DNA of 23,542 nucleotides, from contig JAJUGM010000005.1 in assembly GCA_029268165.1 (NCBI GenBank), forward strand, positions 1 to 23,542. The letters run 5' to 3'. Source of the DNA: Bacteroidota bacterium (GTDB lineage: Bacteria > Bacteroidota > Bacteroidia > Bacteroidales > UBA10428). Position 1 is the first letter of the stretch. Each line of letters opens with the position of its first letter. The notes beneath the pieces are model-generated. The model did not search any database. It was not told the DNA's origin and saw only the letters and a program-made list of their open reading frames with translations. A program made the position numbers and the translations under genes. This document shows positions 14,827-22,733 of this stretch, in pieces.

Positions 14827-15507
14827 ATGAATCAAAATAATGACTTTATAAAATATGCAACCGGACATGCTGGCATAAGCAGTCTGGGCATACAACGTTA
14901 TATCTCTGTGGCGAATAGTTATATATCACCTACCATTATTGAAGAACGCCAGCTTAATGTTGCCCAGATGGATGTTTTTTCAAGGCTTATGATGGACAGG
15001 ATTATTTTTCTGGGGCTTCCGATTGACGATTTTGTAGCTAATGTTATTCAGGCACAGTTATTATACCTCGATTCAGCTGACCCGGGGAAAGATATTCAGA
15101 TTTATTTTAACACGCCAGGAGGCCATGTACATGCCGGACTGGGTATTTATGATACTATGCAGTATATTTCATGCGATGTGGCAACCATCTGCACGGGTAT
15201 GGCAGCATCAATGGGAGCTGTTTTATTATGTGCAGGGACTAAAGGCAAGCGTTCGGCTTTGAAACATTCGCGGATTATGATTCATCAGCCAATGGGAGGC
15301 GTTCAGGGCCAGGCCGCCGATATCGAAATAACAGCAAGGGAAATACTTAAACTTCGCGCTGAATTGTACAACATTATTGCCTTACATTCAGGAAAACCTG
15401 TTGAAAAAGTTGAAAAAGATGCCGACCGCGATTACTGGATGACAGCTACTGAAGCCATGGAATATGGAATGATTGATGAAGTGCTGGAAAGAAGTAAAAA
15501 GAAATAA
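14827..15507 (+). CDS. clpP: ATP-dependent Clp protease proteolytic subunit ClpP
   Basis: 226 residues. Serine peptidase forming the tetradecameric chamber that degrades substrates unfolded by ClpX. The catalytic triad is visible: Ser128 in GMAASMG, His153 in MIHQPMGG and Asp202 in DRDYWMTATEA. The oxyanion-loop region reads NTPGGHVHAGLGIYDTM, with His in place of the more common Ser after GG. The N-terminus is about 30 residues longer than in E. coli mature ClpP, with the words FIKYATGHAGISSL and SYISPTIIEERQLN, a usual form in Bacteroidota; part may be processed off. The start ATG at 14827 follows tig by 26 nt and clpX follows by 70 nt, so the three genes probably act as one unit for protein quality control. 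Confidence 0.96.
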   Translation: MNQNNDFIKYATGHAGISSLGIQRYISVANSYISPTIIEERQLNVAQMDVFSRLMMDRIIFLGLPIDDFVANVIQAQLLYLDSADPGKDIQIYFNTPGGHVHAGLGIYDTMQYISCDVATICTGMAASMGAVLLCAGTKGKRSALKHSRIMIHQPMGGVQGQAADIEITAREILKLRAELYNIIALHSGKPVEKVEKDADRDYWMTATEAMEYGMIDEVLERSKKK

Positions 15508-15577
15508 CGGGTATTTAAAAATTGATTTGTAACTTTACCATATCGTTTTCGTTAAATTATTTAATGAGGTTTTACCA

Positions 15578-16798
15578 ATGGATAAATGTTCCTTTTGCGG
15601 AAGAGATAAGCGGGAAACCAATCTTCTTATAGCCGGAATTTCAGGGCATATATGCGATATGTGCGTTGAACAGGCTTATGAAATTGTACAGGAGGAGGGC
15701 AAGAAAAGCCACCCTTTCGACATGAATTCTATTAAACTCATTAAACCCAAGGAAATAAAGAAATTTCTTGATTTATACGTTATAGGGCAGGAGGAAGCAA
15801 AGAAAATCATTTCAGTTGCCGTTTATAACCATTACAAAAGATTAATGCAGGCAAACCGTAAGGACGCTGAAGAGGTTGAAATTGAAAAATCAAATATAAT
15901 ACTGGTTGGCGAAACCGGTACAGGAAAAACATTATTGGCCAGAACAATAGCAAAGTTGCTCCATGTACCATTCACTATTGTTGACGCAACGGTGCTTACT
16001 GAAGCCGGGTATGTGGGCGAAGATATTGAAAGTATTTTGTCACGCCTTTTGCAGGTTGCTGATTATAATGTTGCAGCAGCCGAAAAAGGCATTGTTTTTA
16101 TCGATGAAATAGACAAAATTGCCCGCAAAGGCGATAATCCATCAATTACTCGCGATGTTTCAGGCGAAGGCGTACAGCAGGGCTTACTGAAATTACTTGA
16201 GGGCTCTGTGGTGAACGTACCACCACAAGGTGGCCGGAAACACCCGGATCAGAAAATGATACCGGTAGATACGCGTAATATTCTTTTCATCTGTGGCGGA
16301 GCATTTGAAGGTATTGAAAGAAAAATAGCCCAGAGGCTTAATACTACCGTTGTTGGTTACAATGCAGCACGCCGCACCGATATTATTGACCGGAATAACC
16401 TCATGCAATATATTGCACCACAAGACCTGCGCGCCTATGGTATGATTCCCGAAATTATCGGACGCCTACCCATGCTCACTTATTTGCACCCGCTCGACCG
16501 GAAAGCTTTACGCAGCATACTTACCGAGCCTAAAAATGCCATAATCAAACAATATGTCAAACTTTTTGAACTCGACGGCATTAAACTGAGCTTTGATGAG
16601 GAAACCCTCGACTATATTGTTGATAAAGCTATTGAATTCAAACTTGGCGCCCGCGGGCTTCGGTCAATATGTGAGGCTGTTATGATTGACGCCATGTTTG
16701 AATTGCCTTCAAGCAACGAAAATGAAATTAACATTACATGCGACTATGCCAAATCAAAAATAGAAAAAGTGAATATGCAGCGATTAAAAGTAGCCTGA
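15578..16798 (+). CDS. clpX: ATP-dependent Clp protease ATP-binding subunit ClpX
   Basis: 406 residues. AAA+ unfoldase that feeds proteins to ClpP. The N-terminal zinc-binding domain has two Cys pairs, CSFC (4-7) and CDMC (26-29). The AAA+ module has Walker A GETGTGKT (111-118), Walker B IVFIDEIDK (172-180), the pore-loop GYVG at 144-147 and the sensor-2 GARG at 357-360. RNILFICGGAFEGIE and IPEIIGRLPMLTYL are standard ClpX words. The ClpP-docking loop, IGF in E. coli, reads VGY (259-261) within VVGYNAARR. Length is normal. It follows clpP by 70 nt; a partial -7-like TAACTTTA at 15530-15537 may give it an extra promoter. The trp promoter begins four bases after its stop codon. Confidence 0.96.
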   Translation: MDKCSFCGRDKRETNLLIAGISGHICDMCVEQAYEIVQEEGKKSHPFDMNSIKLIKPKEIKKFLDLYVIGQEEAKKIISVAVYNHYKRLMQANRKDAEEVEIEKSNIILVGETGTGKTLLARTIAKLLHVPFTIVDATVLTEAGYVGEDIESILSRLLQVADYNVAAAEKGIVFIDEIDKIARKGDNPSITRDVSGEGVQQGLLKLLEGSVVNVPPQGGRKHPDQKMIPVDTRNILFICGGAFEGIERKIAQRLNTTVVGYNAARRTDIIDRNNLMQYIAPQDLRAYGMIPEIIGRLPMLTYLHPLDRKALRSILTEPKNAIIKQYVKLFELDGIKLSFDEETLDYIVDKAIEFKLGARGLRSICEAVMIDAMFELPSSNENEINITCDYAKSKIEKVNMQRLKVA

Positions 16799-16801
16799 TT
16801 A

Positions 16802-16832
16802 TTTGTTTTTTTAATTACTCCTTTTATATTTG
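16802..16832 (+). promoter_or_regulatory. trp operon promoter, TTTG-N19-TATATTTG
   Basis: TTTG at 16802-16805 and TATATTTG at 16825-16832 with a 19-nt spacer form a perfect Bacteroidota sigma-ABfr promoter. The predicted transcript start is about 16838-16840, giving a roughly 15-nt lead to the leader peptide ATG at 16853. Confidence 0.75.
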
Positions 16833-16852
16833 CATAATGAATTGACAGAAAA

Positions 16853-16912
16853 ATGAACAGAATATATACAATATGGTGGTGGTGGAGCTTACGTGTTCTT
16901 AATAAACCGTGA
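16853..16912 (+). CDS. trpL: trp operon leader peptide with four consecutive Trp codons
   Basis: A 19-residue ORF, MNRIYTIWWWWSLRVLNKP, ending with TGA at 16910-16912. Four tandem TGG codons (16874-16885) make its translation a sensor of charged tRNA-Trp. It sits between a strong promoter and a GC-rich intrinsic terminator, directly ahead of trpE, the standard layout of ribosome-mediated attenuation. Tandem Trp codons in such a short ORF at this place are very unlikely by chance. The peptide itself is expected to have no function beyond being translated. Confidence 0.9.
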   Translation: MNRIYTIWWWWSLRVLNKP

Positions 16913-16985
16913 GGAACTGCACCTATTGTATATACTGATAATATATAAGCGGCCTATCGTTCTCACGGTAGGCCGCTTGTGTTTT
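16863..16985 (+). promoter_or_regulatory. trp attenuator with leader hairpin, antiterminator and terminator pairings
   Basis: Three competing pairings are seen. (a) 16863-16873 (TATATACAATA, just before the Trp codons) with 16924-16934: 11 exact pairs. (b) Antiterminator: ACCGTGAG + AAC (16906-16917, one bulged G, spanning the leader stop codon) with GTTCTCACGGT (16959-16969). (c) The terminator, 16947-16978. Pairing (b) uses the loop and inner right arm of (c), and its 5' strand lies in the loop of (a). A ribosome stalled on the Trp codons covers the 5' strand of (a) and leaves (b) free, so transcription continues. A ribosome reaching the stop codon covers the 5' strand of (b), so (c) forms and transcription ends. 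Confidence 0.8.
16947..16985 (+). terminator. Intrinsic terminator of the trp attenuator
   Basis: AAGCGGCCTA (16947-16956) pairs perfectly with TAGGCCGCTT (16969-16978). The stem extends inward by a T-G wobble and two C/G pairs around the loop TTCTCA. It is followed by GTG and TTTT (16982-16985). It lies 43 nt before trpE. Confidence 0.88.
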
Positions 16986-17027
16986 ATATGCTTTATCAAA
17001 CAAATGATCAAATAAAAACTATAAAAA

Positions 17028-18428
17028 ATGAAAAAATTCAGATTTAAAACAGTTTCCAAACGCTTACTGGCCGATGTTATTACGCCTGTAAGCATTTACT
17101 TAAAAATTAGGGATATATTTCCCAATAGTATTTTGCTCGAGAGTTCTGATTATCATGGTAATGAAAACAGTTTTTCATTCATCTGCCTCAAACCTGTTGC
17201 AACCTTTACAGCGGATAATCATGAATACGCTATTTCTTATCCCGATGGTACCACTGCAAAAGGAAAACTTAGTTCTTTTGAAAAACAATTTAACGAATTT
17301 ATTCAGTGTTTTCACCCTGAAGAAACTGACGGTAAAATACCTGTTAACGGGTTATTTGGTTACGCCTGTTATGATGCTGTAAAATATTTTGAAAAAATAT
17401 CTCTTCAGGCGCCTGTGAAGGAAGATTATAAGATACCCGACATCAGATACAGCTTTTATAAGTTCGTTATTGCCATCAATCATTTTCAAAACATACTGTA
17501 CATCATAGAAAATCAATTTGGTAACGAACCAAGTGAGAGTGAAAAAATTGAATCATTACTAAACAGTAAGAATTTTGCCACCTATCCGTTCAAACCCGAA
17601 GGGGCAGAGTACTCAAATATTACTGATGATGAATATATTAAAATGGTAACAGCCGGAAAGAAACATTGTTACCGCGGAGATGTATTTCAGATCGTGCTTT
17701 CACGCCAGTTTTCTCAAAAGTTTTCAGGTGATGAATTCAATGTTTACAGAGCTCTTCGTTCAATCAATCCTTCGCCATATCTGTTTTACTTTGATTATGG
17801 CAGCTATAAAATTTTCGGGTCATCACCCGAGGCTCAGCTTAAGATACAAAAAAGAAAAGCGTATATTAACCCCATAGCGGGCACTTTTAAACGGACAGGT
17901 GACGATGAAAAGGACAAACAGCTTGCTCAGCAGTTATCAACCGACATTAAAGAAAATGCCGAGCATGTAATGCTTGTTGACCTTGCGCGAAACGATTTAA
18001 GTCGGCATGCAGACAATGTGAAAGTGGAAAGCTACCGTGAAATTCAATATTATTCTCATGTGTTGCACATGGTGTCAACAGTTTCAGGCGAATTGCATGA
18101 TTCCTCAGGAGTGATCGATATGATGACCGCAACCTTTCCGGCAGGTACCCTCTCGGGTGCGCCAAAGTATAAAGCCATGCAGTTGATAGACCAGTATGAG
18201 AACCAGGCACGCGGATATTACGGAGGAGCCATAGGATTTATTGACTTTAACGGAACCTTCAATCATGCCATCTTAATCCGCACCTTCCTGAGTAAAAACA
18301 ATTTCCTGTTTTATCAGGCAGGTGCAGGCATAGTCGCTATCTCTAAGGAAGAAAGTGAACTTCAGGAGGTAAATAACAAACTGGGCGCTTTAAAGAAAGC
18401 CATTGAAATGGCTGCTGAAATAAAATAA
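17028..18428 (+). CDS. trpE: Anthranilate synthase component I
   Basis: 466 residues. With TrpG it converts chorismate and glutamine to anthranilate, the first committed step of tryptophan synthesis. The chorismate-binding domain shows GDVFQIVLSRQF (217-228), NPSPYLFYF, FGSSPEAQL, NPIAGTFKRTG (281-291), ENAEHVMLVDLARNDLSR (309-326), TFPAGTLSGAPK (369-380), and the YYGGAIGFIDFNG and YQAGAGIVAISKEESE words near the end. The N-terminal LLESS (36-40) corresponds to the LLES motif that binds feedback-inhibiting tryptophan, so the enzyme is probably Trp-sensitive. It is first in the operon, 43 nt after the attenuator hairpin, and trpG follows after 19 nt. A pabB assignment is unlikely given the trp context. 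Confidence 0.97.
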   Translation: MKKFRFKTVSKRLLADVITPVSIYLKIRDIFPNSILLESSDYHGNENSFSFICLKPVATFTADNHEYAISYPDGTTAKGKLSSFEKQFNEFIQCFHPEETDGKIPVNGLFGYACYDAVKYFEKISLQAPVKEDYKIPDIRYSFYKFVIAINHFQNILYIIENQFGNEPSESEKIESLLNSKNFATYPFKPEGAEYSNITDDEYIKMVTAGKKHCYRGDVFQIVLSRQFSQKFSGDEFNVYRALRSINPSPYLFYFDYGSYKIFGSSPEAQLKIQKRKAYINPIAGTFKRTGDDEKDKQLAQQLSTDIKENAEHVMLVDLARNDLSRHADNVKVESYREIQYYSHVLHMVSTVSGELHDSSGVIDMMTATFPAGTLSGAPKYKAMQLIDQYENQARGYYGGAIGFIDFNGTFNHAILIRTFLSKNNFLFYQAGAGIVAISKEESELQEVNNKLGALKKAIEMAAEIK

Positions 18429-18447
18429 ATTCTGAAAAAAGAATCTT

Positions 18448-19023
18448 ATGAAGAAAATATTGATTATTGATAATTACGATTCGTTTACCTATAACCTGGT
18501 GCATTACATAGGTAAACTTACCTCAGACCCGCTTGCAGTGTTCAGAAATGATGAAATCACACTGGAAGCAGTATCGGAATATGATAAAATACTGTTATCA
18601 CCCGGTCCTGGCATTCCGGTTGAAGCCGGAATATGTCTTGATCTGATCAGAAAGTATGCTCCGTCAAAAAGCATTCTTGGAGTATGTTTGGGGCATCAGG
18701 CTATTGGCGAGGCCTTTGGAGCATCACTGGTTAATCTCGATAAGGTGTATCATGGTATTTCGAGCATGATTATTGTTACAAAACCTGATGACCCTTTATA
18801 CGCTTCCTTACCGTTGAAATTTGAGGCCGGACGTTATCATTCATGGGTTATTGACCGCAACGGATTACCCGATTGTCTTGAAATTACCAGTGTTGATGAA
18901 AGCGGCCTGATTATGGGCATTAGCCATAAACAATTTGATGTAAGGGGAGTACAGTATCACCCCGAATCCGTAATGACCGGGACAGGACTTGATATAATAA
19001 AAAACTGGTTACATTCATCTTAA
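18448..19023 (+). CDS. trpG: Anthranilate synthase component II (glutamine amidotransferase)
   Basis: 191 residues. It releases ammonia from glutamine for TrpE. Class I GATase features: N-terminal ILIIDNYDSFTYNL, oxyanion-strand LSPGPGIP (50-57), nucleophile Cys80 in GVCLGHQAIGEAFG, and His171 with Glu173 in QYHPESVMT. Length is that of a stand-alone TrpG, not fused to TrpD as in enterobacteria. TrpG may also serve PabB for folate in organisms with one such subunit; this cannot be judged here. It is spaced 19 nt from trpE. Confidence 0.96.
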   Translation: MKKILIIDNYDSFTYNLVHYIGKLTSDPLAVFRNDEITLEAVSEYDKILLSPGPGIPVEAGICLDLIRKYAPSKSILGVCLGHQAIGEAFGASLVNLDKVYHGISSMIIVTKPDDPLYASLPLKFEAGRYHSWVIDRNGLPDCLEITSVDESGLIMGISHKQFDVRGVQYHPESVMTGTGLDIIKNWLHSS

Positions 19024-19050
19024 AAACTTTACATTTAAATATATTTGACT

Positions 19051-20046
19051 ATGCGAAAAATTCTAAATTACCTGTTTGAACATAAAACCCTTACCCGTGC
19101 TGAAGCAGGTGAGGTACTGACTAATATAGCCGGCGGAAAGTATAGTGAACCTGAAATTGCCGCTTTCATTACCGTATATCTGATGCGCAGTATTACGGTT
19201 GATGAGCTTGCAGGTTTCAGAGATGCCTTGCTTAACCTGTGCCTTAAGGTCGATCTTTCTGATTTTGATACTATTGATGTCTGTGGCACAGGAGGCGACG
19301 GTAAAGATACATTCAATATCTCAACGATTACTACATTTGTGTTGGCCGGCGCCGGAGCCTGTGTGGCCAAACACGGCAACTATGGTGTTTCCTCAGGCTG
19401 CGGATCATCAAATATTCTCGAATATTTTGGCTATAAATTTTCAGCTGATGCCAATAAACTGAAGCGCGAAATGGAAAAAACCCGGGTATGTTTCCTGCAT
19501 GCCCCCTTGTTTAATCCGGCCATGAAAAACGTGGCACCTGTGCGAAAAGCATTGAAGATAAAAACATTTTATAATATGTTAGGACCGATGGTCAATCCCA
19601 GCATGCCGCAAAAACAATTTGTGGGTGTGTTCAGCCTTGAATTAGCCCGGCTTTACAGTTATCTTTACCAGCAGTCAGGGAAAAAATTTATTATCATCCA
19701 CAGCCTTGACGGTTATGATGAAATCTCACTCACAGATGATGTTAAAATTATATTTAATGGTGCTGAACAGATTTCATCCCCGGAGGCTCTGGGTTTTAAA
19801 CATATTAACCCAGAGAACCTTCAGGGAGGTAAAACGATTGAAGAATCAGCACAGATTTTCCGTAATATTCTTGAAGGTAAAGGTACTGAGGCTCAGCAAA
19901 TGGTAGTGGTTGCCAACAGTGCTGCAGCATTACATTGTTATTTCCCGGAAAAGGATATGCACGAATGTATTTACATGGCACAGGATTCCATAAAAAGTGG
20001 TAATGCACTAAAAGCATTTAAGAATTTAATTGAGATGCAGGCATGA
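19051..20046 (+). CDS. trpD: Anthranilate phosphoribosyltransferase
   Basis: 331 residues from ATG 19051; a TTG two codons earlier (19045) is in frame but a less likely start. It transfers phosphoribose from PRPP to anthranilate. Motifs: DVCGTGGDGKDTFNIST (77-91), with the PRPP-binding GTGGDG; AKHGNYGVSSGCGSSNILEYFG (106-127 region); NPAMKNVAPVRKAL (155-168); and KTFYNMLGPMVNP (171-183). The HGNR and GSAD words common in proteobacteria read HGNY and GSSN here, which I believe is usual for Bacteroidota TrpD. The gene end overlaps trpC by four bases (ATGA), indicating translational coupling. Confidence 0.95.
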   Translation: MRKILNYLFEHKTLTRAEAGEVLTNIAGGKYSEPEIAAFITVYLMRSITVDELAGFRDALLNLCLKVDLSDFDTIDVCGTGGDGKDTFNISTITTFVLAGAGACVAKHGNYGVSSGCGSSNILEYFGYKFSADANKLKREMEKTRVCFLHAPLFNPAMKNVAPVRKALKIKTFYNMLGPMVNPSMPQKQFVGVFSLELARLYSYLYQQSGKKFIIIHSLDGYDEISLTDDVKIIFNGAEQISSPEALGFKHINPENLQGGKTIEESAQIFRNILEGKGTEAQQMVVVANSAAALHCYFPEKDMHECIYMAQDSIKSGNALKAFKNLIEMQA

Positions 20047-20822
20047 ACATACTCGACAAAATAATTCACCACAAAAAACAGGAAGTAGCTGAAAAGTTAC
20101 TGAAAAAACCCCTGAAAGAACTTGAGAAAAACAAATATTTTAACCATAAAACTCTCGCATTGACTGATGCTTTGCTTGACAATGAGAAAACCGGTATTAT
20201 TGCAGAGTTTAAACGTAAATCGCCTTCCAAAGGTGTTATTAATGATGAAGTAACCATTGAAGAAGTGACAACAGGGTATTTCAGGGGAGGGGCATCAGCA
20301 TTATCAATTCTTACTGATACAGTTTTTTTTGGCGGATCAGACCGCGACCTCATGCGGGCAAGGGAACTGGTTTCCATCCCCATTCTGCGCAAAGATTTTA
20401 TTATTGACGAATATCAGGTTGTTGAATCAAAGGCCATTGGGGCTGATGCTGTTTTGCTGATTGCTGCCGCTCTGGAAAAAAATCAACTGAAGAAACTTGC
20501 TAGTCTGGCCGTCTCATTTCATTTGCAGGTCATTCTTGAAGTTCATGAACCTTCAGAGCTGTCAATGGTAACTCCTGATATATCAGTAATTGGCGTTAAC
20601 AACAGAAATCTTAAAGATTTTAGGGTAGATATAAATTGTTCTGTTAAAATGGCCAAACTATTACCTTCGGATTCTGTAAAGATTTCTGAAAGCGGTATTC
20701 ATTCAGCCGATATGATTAATACGTTAAAAGCCGTCGGGTACAACGGATTTTTAATTGGGGAACAATTTATGCATCAGCCCGATCCTGCTTTAGCATTTAT
20801 GTCATTTGTCAAACAATTATAA
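20043..20822 (+). CDS. trpC: Indole-3-glycerol phosphate synthase
   Basis: 259 residues, TIM barrel. It closes the indole ring from carboxyphenylamino-deoxyribulose phosphate with loss of CO2. Catalytic and binding words: IIAEFKRKSPSKG (52-64, Lys57), ALSILTD (86-92), PILRKDF (113-119, Lys117), GADAVLLIAA, ILEVHE (164-169, Glu166), IGVNNRNL (183-190), ISESGI (214-219) and GFLIGEQFM. These match the Lys-Lys-Glu triad known from the family. It is a single-function enzyme, not fused to TrpF as in E. coli. It overlaps trpD by ATGA and lies 9 nt before trpF. Confidence 0.96.
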   Translation: MNILDKIIHHKKQEVAEKLLKKPLKELEKNKYFNHKTLALTDALLDNEKTGIIAEFKRKSPSKGVINDEVTIEEVTTGYFRGGASALSILTDTVFFGGSDRDLMRARELVSIPILRKDFIIDEYQVVESKAIGADAVLLIAAALEKNQLKKLASLAVSFHLQVILEVHEPSELSMVTPDISVIGVNNRNLKDFRVDINCSVKMAKLLPSDSVKISESGIHSADMINTLKAVGYNGFLIGEQFMHQPDPALAFMSFVKQL

Positions 20823-20831
20823 ATAAATACT

Positions 20832-21458
20832 ATGAAAGTAAAAGTATGCGGAATGCGAAACCGTGAGAATATCCGCGAAATCACTGCCTGTAAGCCTGAT
20901 TTGCTTGGTTTTATTTTTTACCCTGACTCAAAACGTTATGTAGGAGAAAAATTTGACCCGCGCCTGCTGCGTAAAATACCGCCGTATATTTATAAGGTAG
21001 GCGTATTTGTGAATGAAAGTCCGGAAAAAATTGTTCAGCTAATTGAGCGGTATAATCTTGACATGGTTCAGCTACACGGCAATGAAGATGTTAATATATT
21101 ATCTGAGCTAAAAGCTAAAAGAATAAGCATTATCAAGAGTTTTAATATTGATGAACATTTTGATTTTAATTTAACTGAGCCCTTCCTTCCTTATTGTGAT
21201 TTTTTCTTATTTGACAGTAAATCGGGTTCACCCGGAGGTTCGGGTGTAAAATTTCAATGGACAAGCCTTGAAAGGTACAAATTTCAGAAACCTTTTTTTC
21301 TGAGCGGAGGCATTAGTATTGAAGATATTGACACTATTGCTGCCATTAAGCACCCGGGCCTGTATGGCGTTGATATCAACAGCCGCTTTGAAATAAGCGA
21401 CGGATATAAAGATGTATTTCTGGTTGGTGAATTTATTAAAAAAGCAAAACTAATTTAA
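20832..21458 (+). CDS. trpF: Phosphoribosylanthranilate isomerase
   Basis: 208 residues, TIM barrel. It performs the Amadori rearrangement of phosphoribosylanthranilate. The general base Cys6 lies in KVCGMRN and the general acid Asp128 in FLFDSKSGSPGGSG, the latter also providing the glycine-rich phosphate loop. Other family words are LGFIFYPDSKRYV (25-37), KVGVFVNES, MVQLHGNED, FFLSGGIS and GVDINSRFE. Only 9 nt separate it from trpC and 3 nt from trpB, consistent with one transcript. Confidence 0.96.
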   Translation: MKVKVCGMRNRENIREITACKPDLLGFIFYPDSKRYVGEKFDPRLLRKIPPYIYKVGVFVNESPEKIVQLIERYNLDMVQLHGNEDVNILSELKAKRISIIKSFNIDEHFDFNLTEPFLPYCDFFLFDSKSGSPGGSGVKFQWTSLERYKFQKPFFLSGGISIEDIDTIAAIKHPGLYGVDINSRFEISDGYKDVFLVGEFIKKAKLI

Positions 21459-21461
21459 TCC

Positions 21462-22652
21462 ATGGATTTTACTGTAAACGATAAAGGTTTTTATGGCGAG
21501 TTTGGCGGGGCTTTTGTTCCCGAAATGCTTTATCCTAACGTGAAGGAACTGCAGGACAAATATCTGAAAATAATAAACGACAAGGAATTTCAATCGGAGT
21601 TCAGAAACCTGCTTAAAGATTATGCCGGCCGGCCTTCACCTTTATATTATGCAAAACGTTTGTCGGAGTACTACAAAACACAAATTTTCTTAAAACGTGA
21701 AGACCTTAATCACACTGGTGCACATAAAATTAATAATACTATCGGGCAGATATTGCTTGCCCGGCGGCTGGGGAAAACACGCATTATTGCCGAAACCGGC
21801 GCAGGACAGCATGGTGTGGCAACAGCCACGGTTTGTGCCCTTATGGGACTTAAATGTGTGGTTTATATGGGTAAACTTGATGTGGAACGTCAGCAACCCA
21901 ATGTATTACGCATGAAAATGCTTGGTGCAGAGGTTATTCCGGTTTACAGTGGTAATATGACCCTGAAAGATGCTACTAATGAGGCAATAAGAGACTGGAT
22001 TAACAATCCAGAAGATACGCATTATATTATTGGATCAGTTGTCGGGCCTCATCCATATCCCGACCTGGTTGCCCGTTTACAGTCAGTCATCAGCGAGGAA
22101 ATAAAATGGCAGCTGAAAGAACACACCGGTAAAGAAAATCCTGATTATATCATTGCCTGTGTAGGAGGAGGAAGCAATGCAGCCGGAGCATTTTATCATT
22201 ATCTTAATGAGGCTGATGTAAAGCTGGTTGCTGTTGAAGCTGCAGGTAAAGGAGTTGATACAGGTGAATCAGCGGCTACTATGGTTTTGGGACGGCCGGG
22301 AGTTTTGCATGGTAGCCGCACTATGGTAATGCAAACTGAAGACGGACAAATAGTTGAACCATATTCAATATCTGCAGGTCTTGATTATCCCGGAATTGGG
22401 CCAATTCATTCTTACCTCCACAAAACCGGCAGAGCTATTTTTGAATATGCAACTGATGATGAATCACTTATGGCAGCTTTTCGGCTCACAAGGCTTGAAG
22501 GTATTATTCCTGCCCTCGAACCTGCGCATGCGCTGGCATTGCTCGATAAATATAAATTTCAAAACAATGAGGTTGTTGTGGTTATACTCTCAGGCAGAGG
22601 CGATAAGGATCTTTCAACTTATATTCAGTATATGAATGAAGTTAAAATTTAG
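21462..22652 (+). CDS. trpB: Tryptophan synthase beta chain
   Basis: 396 residues, PLP enzyme. It condenses indole with serine to tryptophan. The PLP Schiff-base Lys89 is in LNHTGAHKINN, the catalytic Glu111 in AETGAGQHGVA, and the phosphate-binding loop is CVGGGSNAAG. The N-terminal GFYGEFGGAFVPEML and the C-terminal ALEPAHAL and VVILSGRGDKDLSTY words are those of the TrpB1 type that partners TrpA. The ATG is 3 nt from the trpF stop. In this cluster trpB sits between trpF and trpA; in Bacteroides, as I recall, it comes first, so the order here is more like that of Flavobacteria and Cytophaga. Confidence 0.97.
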   Translation: MDFTVNDKGFYGEFGGAFVPEMLYPNVKELQDKYLKIINDKEFQSEFRNLLKDYAGRPSPLYYAKRLSEYYKTQIFLKREDLNHTGAHKINNTIGQILLARRLGKTRIIAETGAGQHGVATATVCALMGLKCVVYMGKLDVERQQPNVLRMKMLGAEVIPVYSGNMTLKDATNEAIRDWINNPEDTHYIIGSVVGPHPYPDLVARLQSVISEEIKWQLKEHTGKENPDYIIACVGGGSNAAGAFYHYLNEADVKLVAVEAAGKGVDTGESAATMVLGRPGVLHGSRTMVMQTEDGQIVEPYSISAGLDYPGIGPIHSYLHKTGRAIFEYATDDESLMAAFRLTRLEGIIPALEPAHALALLDKYKFQNNEVVVVILSGRGDKDLSTYIQYMNEVKI

Positions 22653-22733
22653 TTGTAATACAAAACACCATCAAATGTCAAATAAATTTTCATTAAGTCA
22701 GGCATAATTGAATTTTTAACAGAAAAAATCAAC

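Noticed and set aside
14827..14925. Long ClpP N-terminus as an unusual extension
   Set aside because: The words IKYATxHAG...SL and SYISPTIIEERQLN are, as far as I know, normal for ClpP in Bacteroidota.
16889..17095. Minus-strand 68-codon ORF across the trp leader
   Set aside because: It is created by the attenuator's inverted repeats and the start of trpE; its product is low-complexity and has no family features.
19040..19047. Perfect TATATTTG box just before trpD, as a possible internal trp promoter
   Set aside because: It ends 3 nt before the trpD ATG, so transcription would start inside the coding region; no -33 TTTG was found. It is more likely a chance match in A/T-rich DNA.
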